A stretch of 10,302 bases of DNA from Euperipatoides rowelli (Eukaryota; Onychophora; Udeonychophora; Euonychophora; Peripatopsidae): assembly GCA_003024985.2 (NCBI GenBank), contig PXIH01S0021420.1; one strand, written 5' to 3'. Positions 7,837 through 10,302 of this stretch are shown in pieces (the first letter of the stretch is position 1; each line of letters opens with the position of its first letter). The notes beneath the pieces were generated by a model, which worked only from the letters and a program-made list of their open reading frames with translations, made no database searches and was not told the origin of the DNA. Position numbers and translations under genes: made by a program.

Positions 7837-7871
7837 TGGGGTAATCTGAGTACATGGGGAAATCTGGGTAT
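7837..7871 (+). repeat. two imperfect 18-bp tandem copies
   Basis: TGGGGTAATCTGAGTAC (from 7837) and TGGGGAAATCTGGGTAT (from 7855) are 18 bp apart and differ at three positions. Confidence 0.5.
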
Positions 7872-7922
7872 ATTTCACAAATGTGTCAGTTTTTCGTATT
7901 TCACAAATGCGTCAGGTTTTCG
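7871..7922 (+). repeat. two 26-bp tandem copies
   Basis: The units at 7871-7896 and 7897-7922 both start TATTTCACAAATG and end TTTTCG. They are exactly adjacent and differ at only two of 26 positions, so the duplication is fairly recent compared with the decayed repeats around it. Confidence 0.8.
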
Positions 7923-8330
7923 ATATAGGAAAATGCTGCAGTTATGTAATATTTTACAAAATGTGTTTTATTGTCTAATATAGCCTAGTGTTTTTAATGA
8001 TTAAAATATAACAAGTTTTGTTTTTATTTATACTGTGATTAGTCATCATATGGTGCATTTGTTTACCCAGAACTTTAAGTTTGCAACAGACAGTAAAATT
8101 CAAATAGGCCTAATGAATTTTTAAATCCTGTACAGTACTTATTTATTTTGGAAGAGGCAACTTTCTTCTTTCTATTTAGGTAAAATAAATCATTTTAACA
8201 CAATTTTCAATTTTCTATGAATTTTTAAAAGTTTTGGGGGAATTTCTGATTTGCGGTTAAATTGTTCATCATATCTCCCTTGAAAATTGCAATACAAATT
8301 TCAAAAAAATACCAAAATGATCCTTACATT
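7923..8330. other. AT-rich non-coding stretch
   Basis: No frame, RNA gene or repeat is visible apart from one TAGGCCTA palindrome at 8105-8112. Confidence 0.55.
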
Positions 8331-8613
8331 GTGGGGTTTAAGTCACCTCACTGGCTAAGATTAGTAGCCTATTGCTTAAGAATAGCATTGAAACATATGA
8401 ACTGGATTCAATTGACCCATGGGGTGACTTGATCAACCCAATTTTTTTTTTTTAATATTTGTTGTTATTGGAAAAATTTCATAATCTATAAATGTATAGT
8501 GTGGGCCAAGACTCGAAACACTGTAGGGAAAAAATAACTTAAAAAAAAAAAAATAGCAAAAATAATTACTAGTGAATATAAAAAGTAGGGCCAAGTCACC
8601 CGACTTTACGGTA
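8331..8613. repeat. right cluster of GGGGTGACTTG motifs, ending ACTTTACGGTA
   Basis: GTGGGGTTTAAGTCACC (8331-8347), ATGGGGTGACTTGATCAACC (8419-8438) and GGGCCAAGTCACCCGACTTT (8588-8607) are variants of one motif in both orientations. On the minus strand the last reads TACCGTAAAGTCGGGTGACT from 8613. That resembles ACTTTGTGGGGTGACTTGG at 7467-7485, so the two may be inverted ends of a roughly 1.2-kb element. The boundaries are inferred, and no target duplication was found. Confidence 0.4.
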
Positions 8614-8853
8614 CTTTAGGTGTCTAGAGACCTTTTTCTAACAAATTTAACTTCAAATTTTTCCTCAAAAACATTTAAAATTTGGCCCACATAAAGAAAC
8701 CAAAAAGATTTTCAGCTACCCTAACTACAACTGAATGATCAAAGATCATTATACAAAATCCAAACATAAATTGGAATTGTGACCAGGTAGGCTAATAACC
8801 CCTCAGTTAAACAAAATGTCATGGCTACAAATATTCTTCCGAATTTGTTATCT
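8614..8853. other. AT-rich spacer
   Basis: No feature can be supported in this stretch between the two motif clusters. Confidence 0.5.
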
Positions 8854-8945
8854 GAGGCAAGTGTCACCTTGGGGTCACACTTTTCCCGAACATGGGAGTC
8901 ACACTTGCCCCATTATGCAATTTTTCGAGGGCACGAGTGACCCCC
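8854..8945. repeat. outer right cluster of AAGTGTCACC motifs
   Basis: GAGGCAAGTGTCACC (8854-8868), GGGGTCACAC (8871-8880), GGGAGTCACACTTGCCCC (8894-8911) and GAGGGCACGAGTGACCCCC (8927-8945) alternate in orientation. The first and third pair as an imperfect hairpin. They match the cluster at 6417-6711 more closely than the GGTGACTTGG type at 7442-8613, which suggests an outer and an inner set. The short overlapping frames across this area (8864-9158) follow the repeat and are not taken as genes. Confidence 0.45.
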
Positions 8946-9015
8946 ATAACCAGGTTGCACGGGTGCCGAAGACGCCACTTTAGACACCCAACAAAAATTT
9001 TAAAGTTTAAAAATC

Positions 9016-9150
9016 TGCACAGCCAAAAAAAAAAAAAGCTTAGCAATTCTGCCAAAAGGGAAACACAATGTCCATACAACCAAAAAAAAAAAAATCTTAT
9101 CAAATCTCTCAAAAGGGAAACAAAATGTCTATACAACCAAAAAAAAAAAG
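9016..9150 (+). repeat. 57-bp minisatellite, about 2.3 copies
   Basis: The words ACAGCC/ACAACC, each followed by a run of 11-13 A, occur at 9019, 9076 and 9133, exactly 57 bp apart. Each of the first two units continues to CAAAAGGGAAACA(C/A)AATGTC. The third unit stops matching after its A run. The open frames here are products of the repeat, as shown by repeating peptide words such as NQKKK. Confidence 0.8.
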
Positions 9151-9180
9151 TTTATTAAAATTGTTAAACCTAGTCCCGAC

Positions 9181-9260
9181 ATTTCGGCACTTTGGCCAAA
9201 ATGAAATTAACATTTGTTCAATTTTGGCACTCTGGACAAATTCTATTTAACATCCCTGGC
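9181..9260 (+). repeat. 40-bp direct repeat, two copies
   Basis: ATTTCGGCACTTTGGCCAAA (9181) and ATTTTGGCACTCTGGACAAA (9221) start units exactly 40 bp apart. Similarity is strong over the first 20 bases and fades toward the end. It follows closely on the 57-bp repeat and may belong to the same element. Confidence 0.6.
9221..9258 (-). mobile_element. possible hAT-like terminus reading leftward from 9258
   Basis: On the minus strand the sequence begins CAGGGATGTTAAATAGAATT at 9258, resembling CAGGGATGTCAAA-type hAT starts. The 40-bp and 57-bp repeats would then be subterminal repeats of that element. No opposite terminus is identified. Confidence 0.25.
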
Positions 9261-9322
9261 TTAGGACATGCTATGAACATGAAAATGGTGATATTTAAAT
9301 CAGCCGGACCAGGAAAGGTCGA

Positions 9323-9654
9323 TTTAAACATGGAGCAGCATTTTTGATTTTTAGTTTTGCCATGATCAATATTTCTACTTGGCCACCCTTGATTTGGACC
9401 ATCTTGTTAATAATTAATTGCAAATAAAATATAGGCTTATTAATTACTAAAAATCTAAATAATAATTTAAGTTTAGTAATTAGAGCCAATTGTAATCATT
9501 TTGAAAACTTAGAAACTTTAAATTTTACTTCCCCCCCCCCCCTTGAAAATTTAGTTGAAATTTTATTGTGTTTTACTAGATTTCCTAGTTAATATATTAA
9601 AATTGCTTTAATAATAGCATTTTTAGTTGTCAAAAATGCTGCTCCATGTTTAAA
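9323..9654. mobile_element. 332-bp foldback with perfect 24-bp inverted ends
   Basis: Positions 9323-9346 (starting TTTAAACATGGAGCAGC) and 9631-9654 (ending GCTCCATGTTTAAA) are exact reverse complements over 24 bp. Near the centre, a sequence at 9434-9451 pairs loosely with 9472-9487 (GGCT...ATTACTAAA against TTTAGTAATTAGAGCC). A further 9-bp hairpin AGCATTTTT/AAAAATGCT lies at 9617-9640. The interior otherwise does not pair. A perfect 24-bp inverted repeat is not expected by chance in 10 kb. It could be a young miniature transposon or an inverted local duplication. No target duplication is visible, and the ends do not match a known terminus. Confidence 0.55.
9531..9542 (+). repeat. homopolymer run of 12 C
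   Basis: Twelve consecutive C bases occur inside the foldback at 9323-9654. It is unrelated to the other C run except in composition. Confidence 0.9.
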
Positions 9655-10302
9655 ACATTGTTATGTCAATTTTTTAATGTCTATCGATTCATGATTTTCA
9701 AAAATGGTGTCACGATAGCTTTGCTTTTGCTTGCTGTTGAAAAAAAAAATAATTGAGCTTTTGCAAGTTAATCTGTAAAAGGGAAATTGAGTCAATCATT
9801 GACGGCAGTGAAAATCTAATTAGGTGTTATTCACAACAGCATTTCTTTTGAAGCGTTTCATGAAACTGGTAAATGTAGGCATGTCAAACTTGCTCAAGAA
9901 AAGTATTGGGCTTTAGTTTTTATGTTGTCATAAATAGCTTTAATTATTTTCTAAAGCTTTGACAATTTAATATGATATGGTAGTGTCAGATTTGATTACA
10001 ATCTTGCACTCTATCAATTTGGTACAAATGGACATTATCATCATTTGGGTATTCAATCAATATGGTATTACCTTGGGGGTTTACCTATGTGATAAATATA
10101 TTTTAGGATACAATATAATATAGTGTTGCTATGGTTTTTTTTTTTTTTTTTTTTTAAAGCATCAAATATAGACCTCTAAAAATTATTTAGATGATAAATT
10201 ATACTAAAATAAGATCGAACATTAAACACTTTTGATCTGGCTACCAAATATTACGATTTTTTTTTTAAAAAATCTCTGCAAAAACAAAGTTAATAAAATT
10301 TA
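9655..10302. other. AT-rich stretch with T21 tract
   Basis: A run of 21 T (10135-10155) is the most obvious feature. AGGCATGTCAAACTTG at 9877-9892 is a weak match to a hAT-type start but lacks the initial C. I see no gene, RNA or tandem repeat. Confidence 0.5.

Noticed and set aside
6417-8945. Repeated motifs considered as a CRISPR array
   Set aside because: The copies are degenerate, occur in both orientations and have irregular spacing from tens to hundreds of bases. The surrounding DNA is animal-like.
8864-9158. Overlapping frames of 88-90 codons on both strands
   Set aside because: They run through the 57-bp tandem repeat and the AAGTGTCACC motif cluster. Repeated Lys/Phe-rich peptides come from A/T runs, and both strands being open points to low complexity rather than a gene.
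9295-9489. Minus-strand frame of 64 codons
   Set aside because: It lies in the foldback at 9323-9654, and the encoded peptide shows no recognisable features.
10135-10155. T21 tract considered as a retroposed poly(A) tail on the minus strand
   Set aside because: No SINE, LINE or processed-gene body and no target duplication could be recognised next to it.

Overview
This window looks like non-coding nuclear DNA from an animal. It is very AT-rich (I estimate about 70% A+T), crowded with A/T homopolymers, and has stop codons in every frame, so no reading frame exceeds about 90 codons. I found no convincing exon, rRNA, tRNA, CRISPR array or bacterial-style gene. The termini of several cut-and-paste DNA transposon families, often seen in invertebrate and fish genomes, point to a metazoan. 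Two short words recur: the palindrome TAGGCCTA (six copies) and TACCGTA/TACGGTA (six copies). I cannot name the species. An arthropod or a marine invertebrate is a guess.

Almost all recognisable structure is repeat-derived. (1) Positions 1-172 look like the right end of an element whose left end lies outside the window, with TTCCGGAA palindromes before a terminal AGTGTAAATGCGGCTT. (2) Positions 663-1020 hold a decayed set of GCACACTTRTTTGG motifs in both orientations. (3) A perfect 11-bp-stem hairpin at 2237-2264 is bracketed by an 8-bp direct repeat. (4) An imperfect foldback lies at 3173-3272, centred near a 16-bp palindrome. (5) The best-defined element is 3435-5144: about 1.7 kb with 43/44-bp terminal inverted repeats, a GAGGTTGAAC hairpin in each end and a probable degraded target-site duplication. 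A hAT-like terminus is nested at 3633. (6) From 6417 to 8945, ten or more GGGGCAAGTGTCACC / GGGGTGACTTGGACC motifs lie in both orientations, probably the remains of one or more elements. (7) Positions 9016-9260 hold a 57-bp tandem repeat, a 40-bp repeat and a possible hAT end. (8) A perfect 24-bp inverted repeat bounds 9323-9654.

The spaces between these are AT-rich sequence in which I see no gene or signal. The window therefore reads as intergenic or intronic DNA built from layers of non-autonomous DNA transposons. No transposase-coding sequence is visible, so any mobilisation would have needed enzymes encoded elsewhere. I found no clear new functional system. The most interesting material is the transposon architecture: the hairpin-bearing ends of 3435-5144, its resemblance to the end at position 172, and the dense two-orientation motif cluster at 6.4-8.9 kb.
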